A DNA stretch of 64,000 nt from Flavobacterium flabelliforme. Lineage in GTDB: Bacteria; Bacteroidota; Bacteroidia; Flavobacteriales; Flavobacteriaceae. The number at the start of each line of letters is the position of its first letter. Position 1 is the stretch's first letter. The notes under the pieces are model-generated. The model was not told where the DNA came from. It made no database searches and worked only from the letters and a program-made list of their open reading frames with translations. The DNA is taken from contig NZ_JAGFBU010000001.1 in assembly GCF_017948675.1 (NCBI RefSeq), positions 682,001 through 746,000 of the forward strand, in the 5' to 3' direction. A program made the position numbers and the translations under genes. Shown here in pieces: positions 20,226 through 28,572 of this stretch.

Positions 20226-20750
20226 TTAATGCTTATCTATTACTTTAACTTCTACAGCTCCTGTATTTTGAAAAAAAGAAATCAATTCTTCTTCATTATC
20301 CCTTACAGCAACTTCCATTAAAAAATGGTCATCTGTAGTTCTTACATCTGGATTTTCAGCTTCTTTAAATGGCCATAATCTACTTCTCATATAAAAAGTA
20401 ATAACCATTAAATGCGCAGCAAAGAAAACAGTAAGTTCAAACATAATTGGAACAAAAGCAGGCATGTTTTCAATGTAACTAAAACTTGGTTTACCACCAA
20501 TATCTTGTGGCCAATCTTGAATCATTATATAGTTCATCATCCAAGTGGCAAATGAAATACCTACACAACCATAAAGAAACGAACAAATCGCTAATCTCGT
20601 AGGTGCAAGTCCCATTGCTTTATCCAAACCGTGTACTGGGAATGGAGTAAAAACTTCTTCAATATGATGATGAGCTGCTCTGGTTTTTTTTACCGCATCC
20701 ATCAAAATATCATCGTCATTATAAATGGCGTATATTACTTTATTACTCAT
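20226..20750 (-). CDS. actD: Alternative complex III subunit ActD (DUF3341)
   Basis: A small membrane-anchored subunit of 174 aa. A ferredoxin-like N-terminal part (VIYAIYNDDDILMDAVKK) is followed by two membrane helices (about residues 55-77 and 100-122) and a C-terminal cytosolic part, the layout of DUF3341 proteins. In known structures it helps hold the complex together and has no cofactor. Its start overlaps the actC stop by 8 bp, implying translational coupling. Confidence 0.93.
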   Translation of the reverse strand: MSNKVIYAIYNDDDILMDAVKKTRAAHHHIEEVFTPFPVHGLDKAMGLAPTRLAICSFLYGCVGISFATWMMNYIMIQDWPQDIGGKPSFSYIENMPAFVPIMFELTVFFAAHLMVITFYMRSRLWPFKEAENPDVRTTDDHFLMEVAVRDNEEELISFFQNTGAVEVKVIDKH

Positions 20751-22146
20751 GGTGTGAATCTTTATTTGCTTCTCTTTCTCTTTTATAATTATCTCCAGTT
20801 CCTTTAAGAATTGTTTTTACTTCAGCTTGAGCGATCACAGGGAACGTTCTAGAGTATAATAAAAATAATACGAAGAAGAAACCTATTGTTCCAATGAATG
20901 TTCCAATATCAACAAAAGTTGGTGAAAACATCGTCCAAGAAGAAGGTAAGTAATCTCTATGTAACGAAGTTACGATAATTACAAATCTCTCAAACCACAT
21001 TCCTATATTTACAACTATTGAAATTATAAATGAGAACATAATACTCGTTCTTAATTTTTTGAACCACATGAACTGAGGAGAAAAAACATTACAAGTCATC
21101 ATTGACCAATAAGCCCACCAGTAAGGTCCTGTTGCTCTGTTAAGAAATGCATATTGTTCATATTCTACACCAGAATACCAAGCAACAAACAATTCAGTAA
21201 TATAGGCAACACCAACAATAGATCCTGTAATCATGATTACAATATTCATCAATTCAATATGTTGAACTGTGATATAGGCTTCAAGATTAGATACTTTTCT
21301 CATAATAATAAGCAAGGTATTCACCATTGCAAAACCAGAGAAAACTGCACCAGCAACAAAATATGGAGGAAATATGGTAGTATGCCATCCTGGTATTACT
21401 GATGTTGCAAAGTCCATCGATACAATTGTGTGTACTGAAAGTACAAGTGGAGTAGCTAAACCTGCTAGAACCAAAGAGACCTCTTCGAAACGTTGCCAAT
21501 CTTTAGCTCTACCGCTCCAACCAAAACTTAATATTGAATATACTCTTTTGTTAAAAGGGGTTATAGCTCTATCACGCAACATAGCAAAATCAGGTAACAA
21601 ACCAGTCCACCAGAAAACTAATGAAACTGATAAATAAGTTGAAATTGCAAACACGTCCCAAAGTAATGGAGAGTTAAAATTCACCCATAATGAACCAAAT
21701 TGATTCGGAATTGGTAATACCCAATAAGCTAACCATGGACGACCCATGTGAATAATTGGGAATAAACCTGCTTGAATAACAGAGAAAATTGTCATTGCTT
21801 CTGCAGAACGGTTAATTGCCATTCTCCATCTTTGACGGAAAAGTAATAATACAGCAGAAATTAAAGTTCCTGCGTGACCAATACCAACCCACCAAACAAA
21901 GTTCGTGATATCCCAAGCCCATCCAACAGTTTTATTTAATCCCCATGTACCAATCCCTGTAGACACGGTGTATATAATACAGCCTAATCCCCAAAGGAAG
22001 GCTATTAATGCGATTGAAAATACAATCCACCAATGTTTGTTTGCTTTACCTTCAACAGGTGCTGCTACATCTACAGTTACATCGTGATAAGTTTTATCAC
22101 CTATAACTAAGGGTTTTCTAATGGTTGCTTCGTAGTGAGACGACAT
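20743..22146 (-). CDS. actC: Alternative complex III quinol-binding subunit ActC
   Basis: The NrfD/PsrC-like integral membrane subunit (467 aa, about ten helices) that binds menaquinol next to the iron-sulfur clusters of ActB. Typical stretches are WVGIGHAGTLISAVLLL, MGRPWLAYW and the aromatic-rich WWAYWSMMTCN. It is paralogous to actF in the same operon. It follows actB after 37 bp and overlaps actD by 8 bp. Confidence 0.95.
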   Translation of the reverse strand: MSSHYEATIRKPLVIGDKTYHDVTVDVAAPVEGKANKHWWIVFSIALIAFLWGLGCIIYTVSTGIGTWGLNKTVGWAWDITNFVWWVGIGHAGTLISAVLLLFRQRWRMAINRSAEAMTIFSVIQAGLFPIIHMGRPWLAYWVLPIPNQFGSLWVNFNSPLLWDVFAISTYLSVSLVFWWTGLLPDFAMLRDRAITPFNKRVYSILSFGWSGRAKDWQRFEEVSLVLAGLATPLVLSVHTIVSMDFATSVIPGWHTTIFPPYFVAGAVFSGFAMVNTLLIIMRKVSNLEAYITVQHIELMNIVIMITGSIVGVAYITELFVAWYSGVEYEQYAFLNRATGPYWWAYWSMMTCNVFSPQFMWFKKLRTSIMFSFIISIVVNIGMWFERFVIIVTSLHRDYLPSSWTMFSPTFVDIGTFIGTIGFFFVLFLLYSRTFPVIAQAEVKTILKGTGDNYKREREANKDSHHE

Positions 22147-22183
22147 AATCCTTTATATTGATTCTTAATTAATTTATTTTGTA

Positions 22184-25100
22184 CTAGGTATTTCTAACTT
22201 TAACGTGATAAATCACATTTGGTTTTGTTCCAACATGTTCTAACAAGTGATACATTCTTTCATCAGCTGCTAATTTTGTAATCTCAGCCTCTGAATCATT
22301 TACATCACCAAATTTCATTGCTCCTGTAGAACAAGCATTTGAACACGCCGTTTGGAATTCACCATCAACAACAACTCTTCCTTCTCTTTTTGCTTTTAAA
22401 ATTGTCGCTTGTGTCATTTGAATACACATAGAACATTTTTCCATAACTCCACGAGAACGAACATTAACATCTGGGTTTAAAACCATACGTCCTAAATCGT
22501 CATTCATATTATAATCGAATTCACTGTTTTTGTTGTACAAGAACCAGTTAAAACGACGCACTTTATAAGGACAGTTATTCGCACAATAACGCGTACCAAC
22601 ACATCTATTATAAGCCATTTGATTTTGACCTTGACGCCCGTGAGAAGTTGCCGCAACAGGACAAACTGTTTCACAAGGTGCATGATTACAATGCTGACAC
22701 ATTACAGGTTGGAAAGAAACTTGAGGATTATCTCCTGCTTTTTCCATTTCATTAAATGTAGATAAAGAACTAGACAAACCAGCTATGTTATCTTTTCTTT
22801 CATTGTCACCAGCAAAAGTACTTTCAGAAGAATAATATCTATCAATACGCAACCAGTGCATATCACGACTTCTTCTAACTTCAGATTTACCAACAACAGG
22901 AACGTTATTTTCAGCATGACAAGCAATTACACAAGCCCCACATCCAGTACAAGCATTTAAATCAATTGAAAGATTAAAATGGTGTCCTGTTGAACGATCG
23001 AAAGAAGTCCATAAATCTACCTTAGTTGCTTCTACTTCTTTATGATCCAACGAAACCATTGGTTGTTCATTCCAAATTTTAGCATCTTTAGTATTAAAGA
23101 TCTCTAAAGTAGTTTCCTTAATAATATCACCTCTTCCCATTAATGTCTTCTGACCTTGAACACAAGCAAACTCATGTTCTCCTCCAGATTTTGTTAATGT
23201 AATTGATTGCACATTATTGAAACCTTTATATAAAGGGTAGGCATTTAAACCTACCATCATTTCTTCTTTTAAAGCCGCTTTACGACCATAACCTAATGCT
23301 AATCCAACAGTTCCTACAGCCTGACCTGGCTGAACAATTACAGGAACGTTTTCTAACTTCAACCCATCTGCAGTTGTGATCGTAGCATAACTACCGTTTA
23401 AACCACCGTTTGCAACAATCTCATTAAATAATTCATATTTCTTAGCATCTGCGTTCGAAACAGTAACATAATTATCCCATGAAACTCTAGTGATAGGATC
23501 CGGAAACTCTTGCAACCATGGGTTGTTAGCTTGCTGACCATCACCCATACCCGTTTTAGTATACAATACTAACTCTAGACCTTGAGCAGCCTTAGACTGA
23601 GACAAAGCACTAGCAGCAGCTTTAAAGTCAACTGAAGCAGCAGAAACACTTGGCACTGACCCAACAAAAATACCATCATGCAAAACTTTGTTCCATGAAG
23701 AACCAGTAATTATTGAAGCTGCATTTCCTTTAACATAATCATAGTAAGAACCAGGAATACCGTTTAAAGATAAAAGCACTTCTTGAAATTGTTTTGTATC
23801 AAAAAGAGGGCGAATTGTTGGTTGCGTTATTCCATAAGTACCTTTTGTAATACTTACATCATTCCACGATTCCAAATAATGAGGAACAGCAGCAGCAATC
23901 TTACTTAACAAAGCAGTTTCATCTTCTTTTAAAGAAAAAGCTACTGATGTTTTAACCTTCTTTAATCCTTCAACAAAAGAAGCACTATCTGCTAAAGTAT
24001 ATACAGGATTCACACCACTCATAATCAAAGTATGAACGCTACCAGCTTTCATATCAGAAATTAATTGAGTAAGTTTTGCATTCGATCCTTTTCTTATCTG
24101 TCTAACTCCTGAAGTATTAAAAGCTTCACTTGATAACATTTGATTAATGCCTAAAACTAATAATTGAGCATTTTTATCTTGAATACCAGAAACTAACAAT
24201 CCCTTAGAACCAGCTGCTTTTAATTGCTGAGCTGCTTTTGTTACTTCTGATTTAAAGGCAGCATCTAAACTTACCCCTATAGAAGAACCTGTTATTACAT
24301 TATATATATGAACTAAAGCTTGTTTTTGATTTGCAGTTGACATAGCAACACGCTTATCAGCAGCAGCTCCAGACAAAGTCATATTCGACTCTAATTGAAA
24401 GTGACGTGACATTTTACCCACTTTAGGAATTCTTCCTTTAGCATAGCCAGCATCATATCCTCCACCTTGCCAATCACCTAAGAAATCAGCTCCAACAGAA
24501 ACAATCAATGACGCTTTAGAAAAGTCATAATCTACTAAAGCTCTTTCTCCGTAAACCGTTTCAAAAGCATCTAATGCTTCAGATTCAGAAACCGCATCAT
24601 AAATAACATGTTTTGCGGCTGTATTTTTACTTAAAAATTCAGCAATAAGTTTTTCAGTAGATGGACTTGCTAACGTATTAGTTAACAAAACAACCTGACC
24701 TCCTTTTGCAGCAGCATCAGCTAAACTTGCTTTTAACTCAGAATCAACAGCAGCCCAAGTTGAATTTTTACCTTCAATTTTCGGCTCTTTCAAACGCATA
24801 CTGTCATACAATGACAAAATAGACGCATGGATTCTAGCATTAGCACTAAAATTAGCTCCAGCAATTTTATTATTATCTATTTTAATAGGACGTCCTTCGC
24901 GAGTCTTTACTAAAAGATTAGCAAAATCAAATCCGTCAAAAACAGAAGTTGCATAATAATCAGCTACTCCAGGAATAATTTGCTCTGGCTGAAGAACGTA
25001 AGGTATTGATTTGTTTACAGGACCCTCGCAAGCTGCAAGCGTAGCCGCCGCAGTACTAAAACCAACGTACTTTAAAAAATCACGACGTGATGTTGACGAA

Positions 25101-25240
25101 GATGATAAAGCATCACCGTTTCCTAAAAACTCATCAGTAGGAATTTCTTCAACAAATTCGTTATTTCTAAGCGCCTCAACAATAGAACTATTTTTGTCTA
25201 GTTCCTCAACACTTTTCCAGTATTTTTTGTTTGATGACAT
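22184..25240 (-). CDS. actB: Alternative complex III iron-sulfur subunit ActB
   Basis: The large periplasmic subunit, 1018 aa. A Tat-type motif SRRDFLK (from residue 51) and a lipobox-like cysteine C71 (TLAAC) indicate Tat export and lipid anchoring. Residues about 75-720 resemble a molybdopterin oxidoreductase but in this family hold no molybdenum cofactor. The C-terminal part binds iron-sulfur clusters through CTGCGACVIAC, CQHCNHAPCETVCP, CVGTRYCANNCP and CSMCIQM with later cysteines in CSNAC, consistent with three 4Fe-4S and one 3Fe-4S clusters. It carries electrons from the ActC quinol site to the ActA haems. It lies 29 bp after actA. Confidence 0.95.
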   Translation of the reverse strand: MSSNKKYWKSVEELDKNSSIVEALRNNEFVEEIPTDEFLGNGDALSSSSTSRRDFLKYVGFSTAAATLAACEGPVNKSIPYVLQPEQIIPGVADYYATSVFDGFDFANLLVKTREGRPIKIDNNKIAGANFSANARIHASILSLYDSMRLKEPKIEGKNSTWAAVDSELKASLADAAAKGGQVVLLTNTLASPSTEKLIAEFLSKNTAAKHVIYDAVSESEALDAFETVYGERALVDYDFSKASLIVSVGADFLGDWQGGGYDAGYAKGRIPKVGKMSRHFQLESNMTLSGAAADKRVAMSTANQKQALVHIYNVITGSSIGVSLDAAFKSEVTKAAQQLKAAGSKGLLVSGIQDKNAQLLVLGINQMLSSEAFNTSGVRQIRKGSNAKLTQLISDMKAGSVHTLIMSGVNPVYTLADSASFVEGLKKVKTSVAFSLKEDETALLSKIAAAVPHYLESWNDVSITKGTYGITQPTIRPLFDTKQFQEVLLSLNGIPGSYYDYVKGNAASIITGSSWNKVLHDGIFVGSVPSVSAASVDFKAAASALSQSKAAQGLELVLYTKTGMGDGQQANNPWLQEFPDPITRVSWDNYVTVSNADAKKYELFNEIVANGGLNGSYATITTADGLKLENVPVIVQPGQAVGTVGLALGYGRKAALKEEMMVGLNAYPLYKGFNNVQSITLTKSGGEHEFACVQGQKTLMGRGDIIKETTLEIFNTKDAKIWNEQPMVSLDHKEVEATKVDLWTSFDRSTGHHFNLSIDLNACTGCGACVIACHAENNVPVVGKSEVRRSRDMHWLRIDRYYSSESTFAGDNERKDNIAGLSSSLSTFNEMEKAGDNPQVSFQPVMCQHCNHAPCETVCPVAATSHGRQGQNQMAYNRCVGTRYCANNCPYKVRRFNWFLYNKNSEFDYNMNDDLGRMVLNPDVNVRSRGVMEKCSMCIQMTQATILKAKREGRVVVDGEFQTACSNACSTGAMKFGDVNDSEAEITKLAADERMYHLLEHVGTKPNVIYHVKVRNT

Positions 25241-25269
25241 ATATAAATATTAAAATCTTAATAATTTGA

Positions 25270-26577
25270 TTAATAATGGCATTTACCACATTCTAAACCT
25301 CCCATTTGAGCTGCAGTCAATTTCTCAACTCCGTATTTTTTAGAAAGCTCAGCGTGAATTTTAGTGTAATATTCATTCCCTTCCATCTTAACGTCAGTTT
25401 TTCTATGACAGTCAATACACCAACCCATAGTTAATGGAGCGAATTGTTTTTGTATTTCATATTCTTGAACTGGACCGTGACAAGTCTGACATTCAATTCC
25501 AGCAACAGTAACGTGCTGAGAGTGATTAAAATACACAAAATCAGGTAAATTATGAATACGAACCCATTTTACAGGTTGTGTTTTACCAGTATAACTTTGA
25601 GTTTCAGAATCCCAACCAACTGCCGTATATAATTTTTGAATCTGTTCATCATAAAAAGCTTTGCTGTACTCAGGAGTAGCAGTAGTTTCTGCAACTTCAC
25701 CAATTCCTTTATGGCAGTTCATACAAATATTTAAAGAAGGTATACCTGCATTTTTACTTACTCTAGCCGCAGAGTGACAATATTTACAATTAACTTCATT
25801 TTCACCAGCATGAATTCTGTGTGAGAAATGAATAGGCTGAATAGGCGCATAATCTTTATCTACACCAATCTGCATCAGAAAACCATAAACAAAATAAGCA
25901 CTAGCCAACAATAAAAATATTGAAGTTACTAAAACCAAGAATTGATTTTTCGCAAATGCTTTCCATATTGGAGTTGTCGCCGCTTTTGGAGCAACTACAA
26001 TTCCGTTTGCACTAGCTACTTTAGATAAAACCTTGTTTACCAAAAACAACATAACTACCAAAACAATCATAACAAGTGCCAAAGCGCCTAAAATTATATT
26101 ATTTGAAACTCCACTATCAGAAGCAGCAGTTCCAGGAACAGCTTCTTTTCCTGCAGCAGGAGCGGCAGCCTCAGCTTTAGGCTCAGAGGTATAAGCAATG
26201 ATATTATCAATATCACCATCAGAAAGTTGTGGAAAAGCAGACATAACCACTTTATTATTCTCTTCGAAAACCTTTACAGCCTGCGCATCTCCCGATTTTA
26301 TTAAATCAGAACTGTTTCGAACCCACTTATGAAGCCATGAAGCATCATATTTACCTGCAACACCTCTAAGTGCAGGACCTGTAGCTTTTGCATCCAACTT
26401 GTGACATGCAGCACAGTTTGCATTAAAAAGCTCTTTTCCCTTAACCGGGTCAGCACTTCCAGAAGTAGCTGAAGCATCAGCTTCTTGAGCAAATGAAGTA
26501 AAGGAAATAGTTAACATAAAAGCTATGCTAAAAATTAATTTCCTTGAGATCGAATTACGGTTACCCACCTTTTTCAT
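25270..26577 (-). CDS. actA: Alternative complex III multihaem cytochrome ActA
   Basis: First gene of the operon, 435 aa, periplasmic and membrane-anchored. It begins with a signal peptide (about residues 1-30). A monohaem cytochrome c domain follows, with CAACH at C55, C58 and H59. Then come a transmembrane stretch at about 158-180 and another at about 213-237, and a C-terminal domain with five further haem sites: CKYCH, CMNCH, CQTCH, CIDCH and CGKCH. That is six CXXCH motifs in all, i.e. a pentahaem ActA with an extra N-terminal cytochrome domain. A strong promoter is seen upstream. Confidence 0.94.
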   Translation of the reverse strand: MKKVGNRNSISRKLIFSIAFMLTISFTSFAQEADASATSGSADPVKGKELFNANCAACHKLDAKATGPALRGVAGKYDASWLHKWVRNSSDLIKSGDAQAVKVFEENNKVVMSAFPQLSDGDIDNIIAYTSEPKAEAAAPAAGKEAVPGTAASDSGVSNNIILGALALVMIVLVVMLFLVNKVLSKVASANGIVVAPKAATTPIWKAFAKNQFLVLVTSIFLLLASAYFVYGFLMQIGVDKDYAPIQPIHFSHRIHAGENEVNCKYCHSAARVSKNAGIPSLNICMNCHKGIGEVAETTATPEYSKAFYDEQIQKLYTAVGWDSETQSYTGKTQPVKWVRIHNLPDFVYFNHSQHVTVAGIECQTCHGPVQEYEIQKQFAPLTMGWCIDCHRKTDVKMEGNEYYTKIHAELSKKYGVEKLTAAQMGGLECGKCHY

Positions 26578-26661
26578 AAACTATATTGATTATCTAATAA
26601 AAATTGGCATAGTTTTTTCTAATTGAATTATAAAAACTAGTCCTTAATTTTAAAACTTCGA

Positions 26662-26691
26662 CAAAAATACGACTTAAGAACTATTCTCAAA
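26662..26691 (-). promoter_or_regulatory. Promoter of the act-cox operon
   Basis: On the minus strand a -33 TTTG (26691-26688) is followed, after 18 bp, by a perfect -7 element TATTTTTG (26669-26662). The leader to the actA start would be about 80 nt. It is back to back with the promoter of the SPOR gene, with about 50 bp between them. Confidence 0.75.
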
Positions 26692-26744
26692 ACCTTAAAA
26701 TAGTCTTAATTTCAATTTATATCAATTCTAAATAACATTTACAC

Positions 26745-26774
26745 TTTGGCATCAATCATTAAATATTATTTTTG
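26745..26774 (+). promoter_or_regulatory. Promoter of the SPOR-domain gene
   Basis: A -33 TTTG (26745-26748), 18 bp spacing and -7 TATTTTTG (26767-26774) match the Bacteroidota housekeeping promoter very well. The start codon follows 18 bp later. Confidence 0.75.
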
Positions 26775-26792
26775 CACAAAAACAATCACATT

Positions 26793-27182
26793 ATGAGAAT
26801 TTTAGCCCTTACAAAAGCCTTTTTTTTAGCTCTAACATTATTTATTTCCTGTTATAACTCAAACGCACAAGCTACAAACATAACTGTAAAACAAGACACT
26901 AAATTTGAACAATTGCTAAATGAGAAGAGAAAAACGAATATTTCTAATGCAATAAACGAAAGATACCAAATTCAGATATTTAGTGGCGATAGCGAAAAAG
27001 CAAAAAGCACATTAAATGAATTTAGACAAGAATTTAAAGATATTGATGCAACAATATTTTTCTTTACACCCAATTACAAGGTTTGGGTTGGAAATTTTAA
27101 AACAAAAATTGATGCGGAACGCAATTTGATTGAAATTAGAAAAAAATACAATAATGTTCATTTGATAAAACCTAACAAATAG
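26793..27182 (+). CDS. SPOR-domain exported protein
   Basis: A 129-aa exported protein. The hydrophobic leader (about residues 4-19) ends in ISC or in SNAQ, so it could be a lipoprotein (C20) or be cut after the alanine at about 25. The C-terminal part, from YQIQIFSGD to the end, has the beta-alpha-beta repeat of SPOR domains (YKVWVGNFKTKIDAE, VHLIKPNK), which bind denuded peptidoglycan. The ATG at 26793 is chosen because a TTG at 26772 lies inside the -7 promoter element. It is monocistronic and ends in a strong terminator. Confidence 0.8.
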   Translation: MRILALTKAFFLALTLFISCYNSNAQATNITVKQDTKFEQLLNEKRKTNISNAINERYQIQIFSGDSEKAKSTLNEFRQEFKDIDATIFFFTPNYKVWVGNFKTKIDAERNLIEIRKKYNNVHLIKPNK

Positions 27183-27199
27183 CAAAACACCACATTCTT

Positions 27200-27241
27200 A
27201 AAACAAGAAAACCACTCTTTAGGGTGGTTTTCTTGTTTTAC
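27200..27241 (+). terminator. Strong terminator after the SPOR gene
   Basis: A 16-bp perfect stem (27200-27215 with 27224-27239, core AACCAC/GTGGTT) has an 8-nt loop, with A-rich and T-rich sides. It could stop transcription from either side. Confidence 0.85.
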
Positions 27242-28525
27242 ATATATTCATTCTTTATAAATTATGCAATTAAAAGGTTAAAAAAAACCACTTTGCAACA
27301 AAAAAAAGAATGCAATATTACTTTAATACATCAATTACAAAATTGACTTTTCATACCTACTAAAAACACGATTTAAAGTGGGAAATAAGAAAATAAATAG
27401 CCTTACCCAACTACCTATTATTTATCAAAAATGTTATTTTATAATCATTTATTAATACACATTTAACAATTAAATCCTTTTGATTGAATGACTCTCTTTT
27501 GCTAAAAAAATATAAAAATTGGGAACACTAAATTTGAATCAATATTAATCTTTGGTAATTAAAAAAAAATAATTTTAACCTAAAAATACTTTTTATAAAA
27601 ACAAATAATAAGTATTGAAACCTTATTGCTTTATTCAAAAAATGAAGAAAACTAAATTACAATACTGATTTCAAAACTCAGTTCCGGTAACACTTTCCAA
27701 ATAGAAAGAAAACAATAAATCAATTAAGAAAAAAACTATCTTAAATTCATAATCCTATCCGTATTACTTTCTACAATGTGAAATAATAATATAAAAAAAA
27801 CTAAAGTGAATTTTTAATTAAAATGAGAGAAGTATTAATTATAAAACTAAAACCACAAATAACTCATCAGTTTTATATTATTTACACTTAATAATAAATT
27901 TTAAAAAAACATAGTCAATCTATAAAAAGCTTTACTTACTACTCATAAACATAGTCTGAATCAATTACCTTTTTAATTGAATTTGTATGAAAGTAATAAG
28001 TTACATTTATAAAAAAGAAACATAATAGAACAATTAATTTAAAATAAAATCCTAGTGTTTTTAAGTGTAAAATTTGTTAAAAAATCTGTGTTGTAGATAA
28101 AAAACTCAATCAAAATGTTTAAAAAAAAGCTGCTATGATATGAATTAACAACCCAAATTTTAAAACTTTATTATCATTGGAATTTAAATATTCACAACTA
28201 CATATAATTTTATTTTTATTTTTTTTTCGTTAATAGCAATCAAAAGACAAAACAAAAAAATGATGAAATTTGAAATTATTTAGGATAAAAAAAATAGATT
28301 TATTAAGTACTAAAAAAACAGCCAATAAAATTCTTGTGTAATTCACAATATAAAAAGCAGAAACACCCACACTATCATATATAAAAAAGGAGAGTCATAT
28401 CTGCTTAATAATTTTAGTATTCTAACAGAAAACTTTATAAAAAAATTTATTATTATTAAAAAAATTTTAGTTGTTAGTGCAATTTAAAACTCAAAAAAAT
28501 ACATTAACCTATATCGTTAAAAACA
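27242..28525 (+). other. AT-rich gene desert of about 1.3 kb
   Basis: No reading frame of useful length, tRNA, rRNA or convincing promoter was found on either strand. Two lines counted by hand have only 15-17 % G+C, well below the coding regions. It is bounded by the terminators of two convergent units. Small features seen are a 10-nt direct repeat AAACATAGTC (near 27907 and 27947) and a distant 7-bp inverted repeat (AAGCAGA at 28355, TCTGCTT at 28400). Neither supports a named function. Confidence 0.7.
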
Positions 28526-28551
28526 AAAAATCCCGACGAATCGGGATTTTT
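28526..28551 (-). terminator. Terminator of the rimP-nusA-infB operon
   Basis: An 11-bp stem (AAAAATCCCGA, 28526-28536, with TCGGGATTTTT, 28541-28551) around a CGAA loop. It sits 21 bp after the infB stop. Confidence 0.9.
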
Positions 28552-28572
28552 ATATAAAAATAGAATGAAATA

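Noticed and set aside
28355..28406. AAGCAGA/TCTGCTT inverted repeat as a small RNA gene
   Set aside because: Seven base pairs with a 38-nt AT-rich loop and no promoter can arise by chance in such sequence.
27242..28525. AT-rich desert as replication origin or dif site
   Set aside because: No cluster of DnaA boxes, no dnaA nearby and no dif-like 28-mer was recognised; high AT content alone is insufficient.
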